Source: CAYRYU01 sp964428355 (GTDB lineage: Bacteria > Muiribacteriota > Ozemobacteria > Ozemobacterales > Ozemobacteraceae). Taken from it: DNA of 64,000 nucleotides. Position numbers and translations under genes: made by a program. The notes beneath the pieces were generated by a model, which worked only from the letters and a program-made list of their open reading frames with translations, was not told where the DNA came from and ran no database searches. This document shows positions 16,316-25,100 of the stretch, one piece after another (the stretch's first letter is position 1; each line of letters begins with the position of its first letter). The stretch lies in contig CAYRYU010000014.1 of assembly GCA_964428355.1 (NCBI GenBank), forward strand, positions 34,471-98,470, given 5' to 3'.

Positions 16316-18037
16316 ATGAAACTTCCTCTTTCCTCGGGTAAAATCCCGCTTCTTTTGGTCGGGATCCTCGTCCTGGTCCAATCGGCCGCGATTGGTGCTC
16401 AATCGAGAACGTCGCTCGGGGAAAAGGTCGGAACCATCTTCCAGGCGATAAGGGGTTCGGGCGATTTCCGGAAAAGTGTTCCGATGGTTGCCACGAAAGC
16501 CGCGCTCGACTTGGATTCGAAAGCCGCCGCGGGGGACGAATCCTGTCTTCCTTCCGGACAGACTATCCAGGAAAAGGCCCCCGGGGATTCCAAGACTGGA
16601 GCCGGTCCGGTGACTTCCCCCGCCCCCGTGGTGACCCAGGACCCGCAGATGGGGGGAACCGAGATCGAATCAATGAAAGCCGAATTGAAGCGACTCTCGG
16701 ACGAAGTGGCCGTTCTGAAGAATGCCAAGCAGAAAGATGAACAGCAGAAGAAGGATGTCCAGGAAAAGGACATGATTCTAGAGCGTCGCCAGGCAAAGGC
16801 TTTCGAGAGCGTCAAGAACCCCATCACCTTCTCGGGAGACCTGACCTTCAATTTCCAGAACTCCCGGGTCGCCGACAATAAGGGTGGAAAGGGAAGCTCC
16901 AACTCCGATTACAAGATCCTCCGTCTGGCGGGGTTGATTCCCGTTGCCGAGAAAGCCTATGGGACCTACCGGTTGATGATGGTCCAGCCGACGCGGCGAA
17001 ACAGCGACAGCAACACCAACTTCATGATCGACATCCTCACCCTGGACAAGGGAAACATGTTCAAGGGCGATTGGCGCGTAGGCCGGCAGTATGTCTACCT
17101 CGGAAACGGGGTCGTCCTGATGAACTTCTGCGACGGGATCTCGTATACCTACCAGTTCCATCCGAAGTTGAGCGGCCGGGCGCTTTACGTCAACGAATCG
17201 ATCGACCCCTCCACAGGAAAAACGCATGGCCTCGATGCTACGGTCCTGAACTTCGAATACCAGTTCAATGCGAGCCACTCCCTCGGACTGTTCGGGATGA
17301 CCAACGAGGAAAAGACCGGGGACAAATTCGGCCCCGCAAACACCTCCGAGTCCTGGTTCAGCATCGACGCAAAGGGGAAGCTCAATCGGGAGGTCTCCTA
17401 CCTGGGGACATTCGCGGGCTACCACAACACGCTCGATTCGGGCAACACTCCGAAAAGCCAGGAGTACCTCCGGGGAAACACCGACAACAAGGCGATGGTG
17501 CTCGGCCTGAAATACGAGAAGGAAAAGAAGTTCAGCATCGGAACCGTTTGGGCGCAGTATATGGACCACTTCCGCGCGGTCAACGTCGTCAACGTCATGC
17601 AGAACCGCGGAGTTCCCTACCACCCCCTCGAAGACGTCCTCGTGGCCTTGTCACTGGGGGCGGACAATCCCAGGACCGGGCTCTACGAGGGATTGTTGCC
17701 ACCCAACCAGACCGAAGCCGCTCCCGCCGCAACATCCATCAACCGGACGGGAGACTCCAGGCCCGCGGGGTTCTTCCTCAACGAGATCCACGGTTTCCGG
17801 GATTTCCAGCTCAACGGGCAGTATTACTTCCGACCCTTCCTGAGTTTCAGGCTGGTTCATGACTATCTGATCCCCTCCCGCTCCTGCTACAACTACCGGG
17901 CGGTCAAGGTGCTCACGGCGCGGCTGCTTTACCAGATCTGCCCCAAGAGCCATCTCGAATTGAGGGCGATCTCGGCGACCTCGAAATACGGCCGGACATT
18001 GAAGGATGTCCGAACCGAGTTCTTCATGAGGTTCTGA
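16316..18037 (+). CDS. Outer-membrane beta-barrel (porin-like) protein with N-terminal coiled coil
   Basis: 573 residues from the ATG at 16316; TTG/ATG starts at 16298 and 16301 are also in frame. The signal peptide is followed by a low-complexity stretch, then a coiled coil (about 125-170: ELKRLSDEVAVLKN, QQKKDVQEKDM). From residue 175 the sequence alternates polar and aromatic residues in short strands (ITFSGDLTFNFQNS, DWRVGRQYVYLG, EYQFNASHSLGLFG) and ends in FMRF, with a terminal Phe as in outer-membrane barrels. The coiled coil may cross the periplasm or trimerise the porin. The substrate is unknown. It lies between the exported nucleotidyltransferase and a nucleotide carrier on the same strand. 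Confidence 0.8.
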   Translation: MKLPLSSGKIPLLLVGILVLVQSAAIGAQSRTSLGEKVGTIFQAIRGSGDFRKSVPMVATKAALDLDSKAAAGDESCLPSGQTIQEKAPGDSKTGAGPVTSPAPVVTQDPQMGGTEIESMKAELKRLSDEVAVLKNAKQKDEQQKKDVQEKDMILERRQAKAFESVKNPITFSGDLTFNFQNSRVADNKGGKGSSNSDYKILRLAGLIPVAEKAYGTYRLMMVQPTRRNSDSNTNFMIDILTLDKGNMFKGDWRVGRQYVYLGNGVVLMNFCDGISYTYQFHPKLSGRALYVNESIDPSTGKTHGLDATVLNFEYQFNASHSLGLFGMTNEEKTGDKFGPANTSESWFSIDAKGKLNREVSYLGTFAGYHNTLDSGNTPKSQEYLRGNTDNKAMVLGLKYEKEKKFSIGTVWAQYMDHFRAVNVVNVMQNRGVPYHPLEDVLVALSLGADNPRTGLYEGLLPPNQTEAAPAATSINRTGDSRPAGFFLNEIHGFRDFQLNGQYYFRPFLSFRLVHDYLIPSRSCYNYRAVKVLTARLLYQICPKSHLELRAISATSKYGRTLKDVRTEFFMRF

Positions 18038-18083
18038 CCGGTTCGGGGATCACGGCCCGAAGCCGGACCCTGGAGGTCTGCGT

Positions 18084-19763
18084 CTGCACGAAAAGGATCG
18101 TAGGTCACCCGGGCCCGGCTCGATCGGATTCCTCGACCGGATCCTGTTTCCCCTGGTTCCGGTCCAGCCGGGTGACGGGGGAAAGACCTTTGCCACCTCC
18201 TTCTACTTCGCCCTGGTCATCACCACCTACTACATCATCAAGCCCGCCACCAGGGCGTTGATGATGCAGGCGGTCGGCGGGAAGAACCTTACCCTGGGGA
18301 ACTTCACCACCGCACTGATCATCGGGCTCGCAGTAATCGGGTTCGACTTCCTCGCGGGGAGGTTGAAGCGTGCACGCCTCGTTGCCGTCGTCTCGGGGAT
18401 CTGCATCGCACTTCTCGTGCTCATCTGGGTGGGTTTCCGGATCGGCCTGACCGGTTTTCCCGCGATGGCCCTCGCCCTCTCCTTTTTCGTTTTCGCCGAC
18501 CTGTACTCGGTTCTCGGGGTAACCCTCTTCTGGTCCTTCTGCCATGACATCTTCACTCCGGCGGAGGGAAAACGCCTCTACGGAGTCATTGGTGGCGGCG
18601 GGGCCCTTGGCGGAATCGTGGGCGGAGTTATCGCGGGGAGCCTGTCCCTCCACCCCCTGGTCGGTACGGCCAATCTTCCGCTGGTGGCGGTTCTTCCGAT
18701 CGCCCTTACGGTCCTCCTGGCATTCTTCATCGAACGACGATTCATGTCCAGCCCCGATTCCAGCGGCCCTTCAGCCCCGAGAGCGGAGACCCCGAAATCA
18801 GCCGGAGGGCTCGAGGGACTCCGTCTCATCGCGGGAAGCCGGTATCTTCAGGCGATGGTCGGCCTCCTTGGGGCCTTCCTCTTCGGATCCCTGATCGTCG
18901 AGACCCAGTTCAACCTCACGGTCGAGGAATGCATCAAGGACACGGACGAACGGTCCAGCTTCATGGGATTCCGCGACACCCAGATGACCATCTTCCAGTT
19001 CCTCTCCCAGGTTCTGCTCACCGGTTTTCTCGTGAGGAATCTGGGATTGCTGGGTGGGCTTCTCGTCCTGCCGATCGGGGACCTCATGATGGGAATCCTT
19101 TTCGTCTCCTCGCCAACACTCGCCATGGCCAACCTTGCCAAGATCTACGATGGTGCAATGAAGTTCGGGATGAACCAGGTCACCAAGGAGATGCTCTACC
19201 TTCCCACACCCGAATCCACCAAGTACAGGGCCAAGGCTTTCGTCGACGTGTTCTTCCACCGGATCGCCAAGGGTGCTGCGGCGGGGCTGATCTGGGTTTT
19301 CACCAACAACCTCGGATTCTCGCGCACGGGGCTCTTCCAGCCCCTGATTGCAACGGTTCTGGTCTGGGTCTGGCTCGTGTTCCTAATCGACAGGTTGTAC
19401 CGCTCCACCGTTACCCGACGGCTGGTCGAACTTTTCGAAAACGGTGATCAACCTGGACGACCTCCCGAATGGAACGAAGCGGTTTCCAGATTGAGATCCG
19501 CCATCACTCCGGATGTTCCGGACCGCACCGAGATCCGGGTTGCGGTTCTCGGGCTCCTCGGTGCCGGCTGCCTTGAGCCCCGGATGTTCGGTGTCCTCTC
19601 ACGGGCATTCGCGGCGGATTTGCGGGAAGGATTCCCGCTGGCGGTGGAATGGCTTTCCCTGAACCTCCCGGCGGAGTTTCGCCCCCTGGTACGTCTTTTG
19701 GAATCGAGTATTCCGCCCCGCGACCAGAGGGAGCCGCTCGTGGCGAAACTGGCAGCCCGCTGA
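18084..19763 (+). CDS. NTT-like nucleotide (ATP/ADP-type) transporter, probable CTG start
   Basis: The conserved frame extends upstream of the first ATG (18261): KTFATSFYFALVITTYYIIKP is the first membrane helix of this family, so the real start must be earlier. No ATG, GTG or TTG is suitable; a CTG at 18084 lies 7 bases after a strong GGAGG (18072-18076), giving 559 residues. About 12 membrane helices are visible, with FWSFCHDIFTPAEGKRLYGVIGGGGALGG typical of the ADP,ATP carrier-like/MFS family. The last 120 residues are soluble and helical (HEAT-like). It likely exchanges or imports nucleotides across the inner membrane. Neighbours on the same strand are the porin and the exported nucleotidyltransferase. 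Confidence 0.78.
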   Translation: MHEKDRRSPGPGSIGFLDRILFPLVPVQPGDGGKTFATSFYFALVITTYYIIKPATRALMMQAVGGKNLTLGNFTTALIIGLAVIGFDFLAGRLKRARLVAVVSGICIALLVLIWVGFRIGLTGFPAMALALSFFVFADLYSVLGVTLFWSFCHDIFTPAEGKRLYGVIGGGGALGGIVGGVIAGSLSLHPLVGTANLPLVAVLPIALTVLLAFFIERRFMSSPDSSGPSAPRAETPKSAGGLEGLRLIAGSRYLQAMVGLLGAFLFGSLIVETQFNLTVEECIKDTDERSSFMGFRDTQMTIFQFLSQVLLTGFLVRNLGLLGGLLVLPIGDLMMGILFVSSPTLAMANLAKIYDGAMKFGMNQVTKEMLYLPTPESTKYRAKAFVDVFFHRIAKGAAAGLIWVFTNNLGFSRTGLFQPLIATVLVWVWLVFLIDRLYRSTVTRRLVELFENGDQPGRPPEWNEAVSRLRSAITPDVPDRTEIRVAVLGLLGAGCLEPRMFGVLSRAFAADLREGFPLAVEWLSLNLPAEFRPLVRLLESSIPPRDQREPLVAKLAAR

Positions 19764-19882
19764 AGGCCGGACGATGCGCTGCCCAGACAGGCCTAATAAC
19801 ACCCGTCGCTTTTGGGGTATCTTCCAACCAACTCCGTCCCAGACGAAGCGAAAACCGGAATCGCAGGAACCTTTCTGAACGG

Positions 19883-19910
19883 GCCTCGGTGCCTCGGTGT
19901 CTCGGTGGCC
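19883..19910. repeat. CTCGGTG-type repeat, copy 2 (half element)
   Basis: Repeats of CTCGGTG with 7-base to 8-base spacing (19883-19910) match one arm of the inverted repeats at 10517 and 49301. I do not find the complementary arm nearby. It lies in the spacer between the nucleotide carrier gene and the phosphatase gene, which converge here. Confidence 0.5.
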
Positions 19911-19945
19911 TTCCCTTTTCAGGTTCGGCGGTTTGGGATTCAGGG

Positions 19946-21124
19946 TCAGCCGAAGGAGATCTTCAGGATCGAGAAATCGTCGTCGAGGATCGGTTGGCCG
20001 TGCATCTCCTGGAGGAACGGATGCAGGTTCTTGATCTCGGAGTCCTTGCCGTCGCAATTCTCGATCAGGTACTTGTGGAGGCCCTTGTCGTCCCACATCG
20101 TGCCGTCGGGGCGCGAGATCTCGAAAGCCCCGTCGGAGAAAAGGTATATCTTCGCCGGGCCATCGACCTTGTGCGTGCTCATCTTGAACGGAAAGTCGGG
20201 GACGTATCCGATGGCGATGTTCTTGTTCCAGAGGAGGACGGGATCGCCGGTCTTGGGGACCAGGAATGCCTCGTGGTGTCCGGCGGAGGTGTAATGAAGC
20301 TCCCCGGTTTTCTTGTTGTACACTCCGTAAAAAAGTGTGAAGAACAGCCCTGCCGTCCTTTCGGAGGGGAAAGCCTTGTTGACCCCGGCGAGGACCTGGT
20401 CGGGGCAGCGAAAATCGGTATTCGGCGTGGACATGGAGGAAATCGTGCTCGCTGCGGAAACGGCAAGCAGCGCGGCCCCGACCCCATGGCCGCTGACGTC
20501 GAGAAGATAGAATGCGAAGTTGTCGTCGTCGACGTAATGGTATCCGAACGAATCGCCACCCAGCTCCGATGATGGCGCGAAGAACCACTCGGTCGTGATC
20601 GGGCCTTCCTTGATCCGGGCGGGGAAGAGCTCCTGGACGTAGTTCGCTGCATCCTTCAGTTCGGCCGCGAGCTTGTTGTAGGCATCGTTCCGTTCCAGGA
20701 GGTTGATGTAGCCCTTCGAATGGTACCTGATGCGGGCGATGACTTCCAGCTTGTCCGGGAGCTTGACCATGTAGTCGTTGGCCCCCTTGGTGAAGGCTTC
20801 CGCCTTGGTGATGGGTTCCTCCTTGCTCGAGAGAACGATGAGAGGAACGTCCTTCAGCTTGGGGTGCGCCCGGATGAACTTCACCAGCGTCATCCCGTCG
20901 ATATCGGGCATCACCAGGTCCTGGAGGATGAGGGTGGGGGAAAGGTCCACCGCCACCTGGATCGCCTTGGTCGGATCCTGGCAGTAGGTGAAGATGATGT
21001 CCTTCTCCGAGGCGAGCATTCGCCGGACGGTTTCCGCCACAATGGGCTGGTCGTCGATCAGGAGAACCTTGATGTCATAGTGCTTCAGATCCTTCGCGTT
21101 TTCGGCAGCCGTGATTTCGCTCAT
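19946..21124 (-). CDS. Receiver-PP2C (SpoIIE-type) protein phosphatase, output of the chemosensory operon
   Basis: 392 residues from the ATG at 21124, which overlaps the cheB stop. Residues 17-135 are a CheY-like receiver with the acidic pair Asp24-Asp25, the phosphoacceptor Asp69 (LILQDLVMPDIDG) and Lys101 (LSSKEEP). Residues 140-165 form a helical linker. Residues 170-390 are a PP2C/SpoIIE phosphatase with metal-binding Asp191 (LGGDSFG), Asp209 (LLDVSGHGVG), Asp331 (LFSDGAFE) and the Asp381-383 cluster. It should dephosphorylate a Ser-phosphorylated STAS protein when CheA phosphorylates its receiver, linking a chemosensory input to a partner switch. It takes the place that WspR holds in Wsp operons. 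Confidence 0.92.
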   Translation of the reverse strand: MSEITAAENAKDLKHYDIKVLLIDDQPIVAETVRRMLASEKDIIFTYCQDPTKAIQVAVDLSPTLILQDLVMPDIDGMTLVKFIRAHPKLKDVPLIVLSSKEEPITKAEAFTKGANDYMVKLPDKLEVIARIRYHSKGYINLLERNDAYNKLAAELKDAANYVQELFPARIKEGPITTEWFFAPSSELGGDSFGYHYVDDDNFAFYLLDVSGHGVGAALLAVSAASTISSMSTPNTDFRCPDQVLAGVNKAFPSERTAGLFFTLFYGVYNKKTGELHYTSAGHHEAFLVPKTGDPVLLWNKNIAIGYVPDFPFKMSTHKVDGPAKIYLFSDGAFEISRPDGTMWDDKGLHKYLIENCDGKDSEIKNLHPFLQEMHGQPILDDDFSILKISFG

Positions 21125-22152
21125 TTGAATGTTCCCCGTTTCTGGATTTCCTGCATTATAGCATCCCCGATGAGTTGGATGGGAAGGATCTGGTGTGCCG
21201 CCCCCAGTTCGAAGGCCGCTTTCGGCATCCCGTAAACCACCGAGGTCTTCTGGTCCTGGACGATGGTGTGCCAGCCGGAATTCTTCAGGGAAAGAAGCCC
21301 GTCCGCGCCGTCCCTTCCCATGCCCGTGAGGAGGATCGCGATCCCTTTCTTGTTCCAATGGCGTTCGAGGCTGAGGAACAGTACGTCCACCGACGGACGG
21401 TAGGGGATTTCCTTCGGTTCCGGGGAATAATGAATTCTCTGGTCGGGACCGATCACGAGATGGTCGTCGGTTTCGGCAAGATAAACGGTGTTTGGTTCGA
21501 ACTCCCCCCCCTCCTTCGCCAGGGCCACTCTGAGCAGACATTTTTCCTGAAGCCACTCCGCGAGTCCGTGGGAGAATTTCTGGTCGAGGTGTTGGGCTAT
21601 CACTATCCGGAGCCCCTTGTTGGGGGGAAGCGTTTCCAGGATCCTGGCGAGGGCCTGGGGACCGCCCGTCGACGAGCCGATAGCGATGAGCGGGGGATTG
21701 GGTTCGGAGATTGCCGGGAGGATACGGGTGATCCGGACCCTCTTTTCCTGGCCAGGGGAAAGAAGGCGCCCGACCCGGGTAATCTTGTCGAGGAGTTCCT
21801 TGCCGCCCTGGATCGCGCCCCCCGGTCCCTCGACGGGAGTGCAGACGGCATCCAGGGCTCCTGCGCCGAGAGCCTCGAAGACCTTTCCGGAGGACCGTGT
21901 GACATCGGAGGTTACCACCAGCACGGCGGTGGCCTTGTCCTTGACAAGCGACGCGATCACCTCCGATGTGCCTGACTTCGAGAGGGTCGGGTCGAGAAGA
22001 ACCAGGTCCGGGGGGTCGCTTCGCGTCCTCTTGACGGCGGCTTCTCCGTCCGTGACCACCCATGCGACCCGATGGCCCCCTTCCTCCAAAATCTTCCGGA
22101 GGGTCTTGACGGATGCCGACGACGCGTTCACGATCGCGATTCGCATGCTCAT
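21121..22152 (-). CDS. CheB-type methylesterase with degenerate receiver (WspF-like)
   Basis: 343 residues. Residues 1-120 are receiver-like: the phosphoacceptor is present (LVLLDPTLSKSG), but the N-terminal acidic pocket is lost, reading IVNASSAS instead of an Asp-Asp pair. Residues 155-343 are an intact CheB methylesterase: serine in IAIGSSTGGPQAL, histidine in IAQHLDQKF, and aspartate in LTGMGRDGADG. It removes methyl groups from the receptors and opposes the CheR-TPR protein. The start overlaps the cheA stop and the stop overlaps the next start (ATGA at both ends), so translation is coupled. Whether the receiver still responds to phosphorylation is doubtful. Confidence 0.92.
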   Translation of the reverse strand: MSMRIAIVNASSASVKTLRKILEEGGHRVAWVVTDGEAAVKRTRSDPPDLVLLDPTLSKSGTSEVIASLVKDKATAVLVVTSDVTRSSGKVFEALGAGALDAVCTPVEGPGGAIQGGKELLDKITRVGRLLSPGQEKRVRITRILPAISEPNPPLIAIGSSTGGPQALARILETLPPNKGLRIVIAQHLDQKFSHGLAEWLQEKCLLRVALAKEGGEFEPNTVYLAETDDHLVIGPDQRIHYSPEPKEIPYRPSVDVLFLSLERHWNKKGIAILLTGMGRDGADGLLSLKNSGWHTIVQDQKTSVVYGMPKAAFELGAAHQILPIQLIGDAIMQEIQKRGTFK

Positions 22153-25100
22153 GGATCTCCAATCAGATCCCGGACGGCGTTCATGAAGGTCTGGTCCTTG
22201 AAACTGCTCTTGGTGAGGTAGTAGTTCGCGCCGGCGTTCATTCCCTTGACCCGGTCCTCTTCACGGTCCTTGTAGGAGACGATGATCACCGGGATCTCGC
22301 GAAGTTTCGGATCCTTTTTCACGAGCGTCACGAACTCGATCCCGTTCATCCTGGGCATGTCGATATCCGAGACGACGAGATCGAAGGGCCCCGCCGTCCT
22401 GACGGTGTTCCAGCCGTCAACCCCGTCGACGGCGACCGTGACGTCATATCCGCGGTTGTCAAGGAGTCTCCGCTCGACCTCCCTGACGGTGAGCGAATCG
22501 TCCACCACGAGGATGCGTTTCTTCTTCCCCTCGACTTCCCTGGCCCGGCCCAGGACCTTGGCGAGCTTCTGGGTGTCGAGAAGCTTGGCGATCGAGACGA
22601 GGAGATCCCCTACGTCGATCACGAGCACAGGGCTTCCGTCTTCCAGGATCCCGGTGGTGGTGATGTTGGCGATCTTCCCGAACCTCGGGTCGAGGGGGTT
22701 CACCACCAGATCACGCTCGGCGATGAACCGGTCGACCGCGATCCCGTACTTCCGGACCCCGTCTCCGGCGACGATTATCCGGAGCTTCTCGGGAGGCGTC
22801 TCCGGCTGGGGAAGCCCGAAAAGCTGACGGGCGCTGATCAGGCCGATCTGCTCCTCCCGGAACGTCACGAACTGCTTGTCTTCCACGACCCTGATTTCCG
22901 CCGCCGGAACCTCGAGCAGTCGTTCGATCCGGAAAAGGGGGAACGCGAAGGGTTCCGAGGCGACGTCCACAAGGAGGACGGGGCGTACCGAGAGAGTGAG
23001 GGGAAGCTGGAAGCGGAAAGTGGTTCCCTTTCCGAAAACCGTTTCGATCGTTTTCGAGCCCCCGGTTTCCTGGATCATCGTCATGAAGATGTCCAGTCCG
23101 ACTCCGCGCCCGGAAACCTGGGTGACGACCTTCGCGGTGGAGAAGCCGGGCAGGAAGAGGAATTCGAGCAGCTCGTCGTTGGTCATGCTCGCGGCCATCT
23201 CCGGGGTCGTCAGCCCCTTCTCGAGGATCTTCCTCCGCAGGAACTCGACGTCCACGCCCTTTCCGTCATCGGTGATCGTTATCTCGAGCATCCCGGACCG
23301 GTGATGCGCGTCGAGGATGATCTTGCCCTCCGGCGGCTTTCCTGCAGCGATCCGTATGTCGGGAGTTTCCAGCCCGTGGTCGACCGCGTTCCGAAGGACG
23401 TGGGTGAGCGGAGCGTCGAGTTTTTCGAGGATGTTGCTGTCCACCAGGGTGGTGGTTCCGAAGATCTGGAAATCGACCTTCTTTCCCAACTCCTTTGCCA
23501 AGTCGCGGATCATCCTGGGGAATCCGCGGACCCCTTCCCCGAAGGGCCTCATCCGGACGGTGATGACTTCGTGATAGAGCCGGTCGGAGATGGATTCGAG
23601 CCGGGTGGAAAGATGGTCCACCCTCCCGGTCTGTTTCGCCAGCATCTCGGCGACACGATTCTGGCATTTCTGGAGGCTGGCGATCTCGAGGAGGAGCTTC
23701 TCCATACTTCCGCCGGCCTTGACGGTATCGAGGCACTTGTCCAGGTCGGATCCGAGGTTCCGGAGTTCGACTTTCAGCGCCTGGAGGGGGCCCCCGAACT
23801 CCTTGGCGGACTTTGCCTGGATGAGGCATTCCCCGGCGAGGCCGATGAGGTGGCTGAGTTTTTCGGCCTGGATCCGGACGAACTCCGATTCCCCGGCTTC
23901 GCCTTTGCCCGGCCTGGGCTTGGGACGTCCCGCCTGGGAAGGCGCGGATGGGGCAGGGGAGGGGGGCTGCGCGGCCGGAGTCGGGCTCGCGGGAGGTGAG
24001 GCCGTCGCCGGCGCGACGGGCGCGGGCGCGAGGGGCGCTGGGGCTAGGGGGGGGGGAGCGGCGGGAGCGGGGATTCCGGTGGGGATCGGCTTCCCATCCA
24101 TCACGGCTCGGAGTTTCCCCTGCATCTCGAGGATTGGGGCCTCGGCCTCGCGGAGTTGGCCGGGGATATTCCTGGGAGAGGCTTTCGAAAGGTTGACCAG
24201 GATGTCGTTCGATTTCAGTAGGAGATCGACCTGGTCCGCGGAAAGGGTGAGCTTCCCATGCTGGACCGCGGAAAGGAGATCCTCCATCGCATGTGCGAGG
24301 GTGACCGCGAGGTCCAGGCCGAGCATGCGGGCGGCACCCTTAACCGAATGGGCTGCGCGCATCATCGGTTCCGCTTTCGAGGGTGACTGGTCGGTCTCCA
24401 GCCCCACGAGGCCGTTCTCGAGGGAGGATGCGTGGGTTTCGAGCTCGGCTTTGAACAGTTCGAGCATCGAAAGGTCATACTCGGGCTCGGGCTGGGGCGT
24501 TTTTGGAACCGGCGGGGGGGCAGGTGCCGCAGGGGAGGGGACGGGGGCTTGGGCTGGAGGGGCTTTTTCCGGAGAGGCGGTGGACCCGCCCTGCATGGCC
24601 GATTTGAGTTTCCCCTCCATTTCCAGGATGGCGGAGGCGTTCGACTCCAGGTGGGTCGGAATGCTGACCGGTGCTTTCTTCGAAAGTCCGACGAAGAGGT
24701 CGTTTGCCTTGAGAAGCAGGTCGATCTGGCCGGAGTCGAGGACAAGTTTCCCATGCTGGACCGCCGAGAGAAGGTCCTCCATCGCGTGGGCGAGCGTGAC
24801 CGCGAGATCGAGGCCAAGCATGCGTGCCGCGCCTTTGACCGAATGGGCCGCCCGCATCATCGGCTCGGCCTTGGCCGGAGACTGGTCGGATTCGAGCTCT
24901 ACAAGGCCATTTTCAAGCGCAGATGCGTGCGTCTCCAACTCTGCCTTGAACAGCTCGAGCATCGAAAGGTCGAAAACCTGCGCGGGTTTTGGAGGCATGG
25001 GAATTGCCGGCGCGGGAGGAGAAGGGGGTTTGGCCGAAGACGGAGCGGCCGTGGCGAGCTTGGGCGCCCCCGGCTGAGGCGCCCCCGGCACCCCACCCTG

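Noticed and set aside
19946..22162. A 738-codon frame on the minus strand ending in the receiver-PP2C.
   Set aside because: The upstream part is another frame of cheB with no family resemblance; the receiver-PP2C begins at the ATG at 21124, overlapping the cheB stop.
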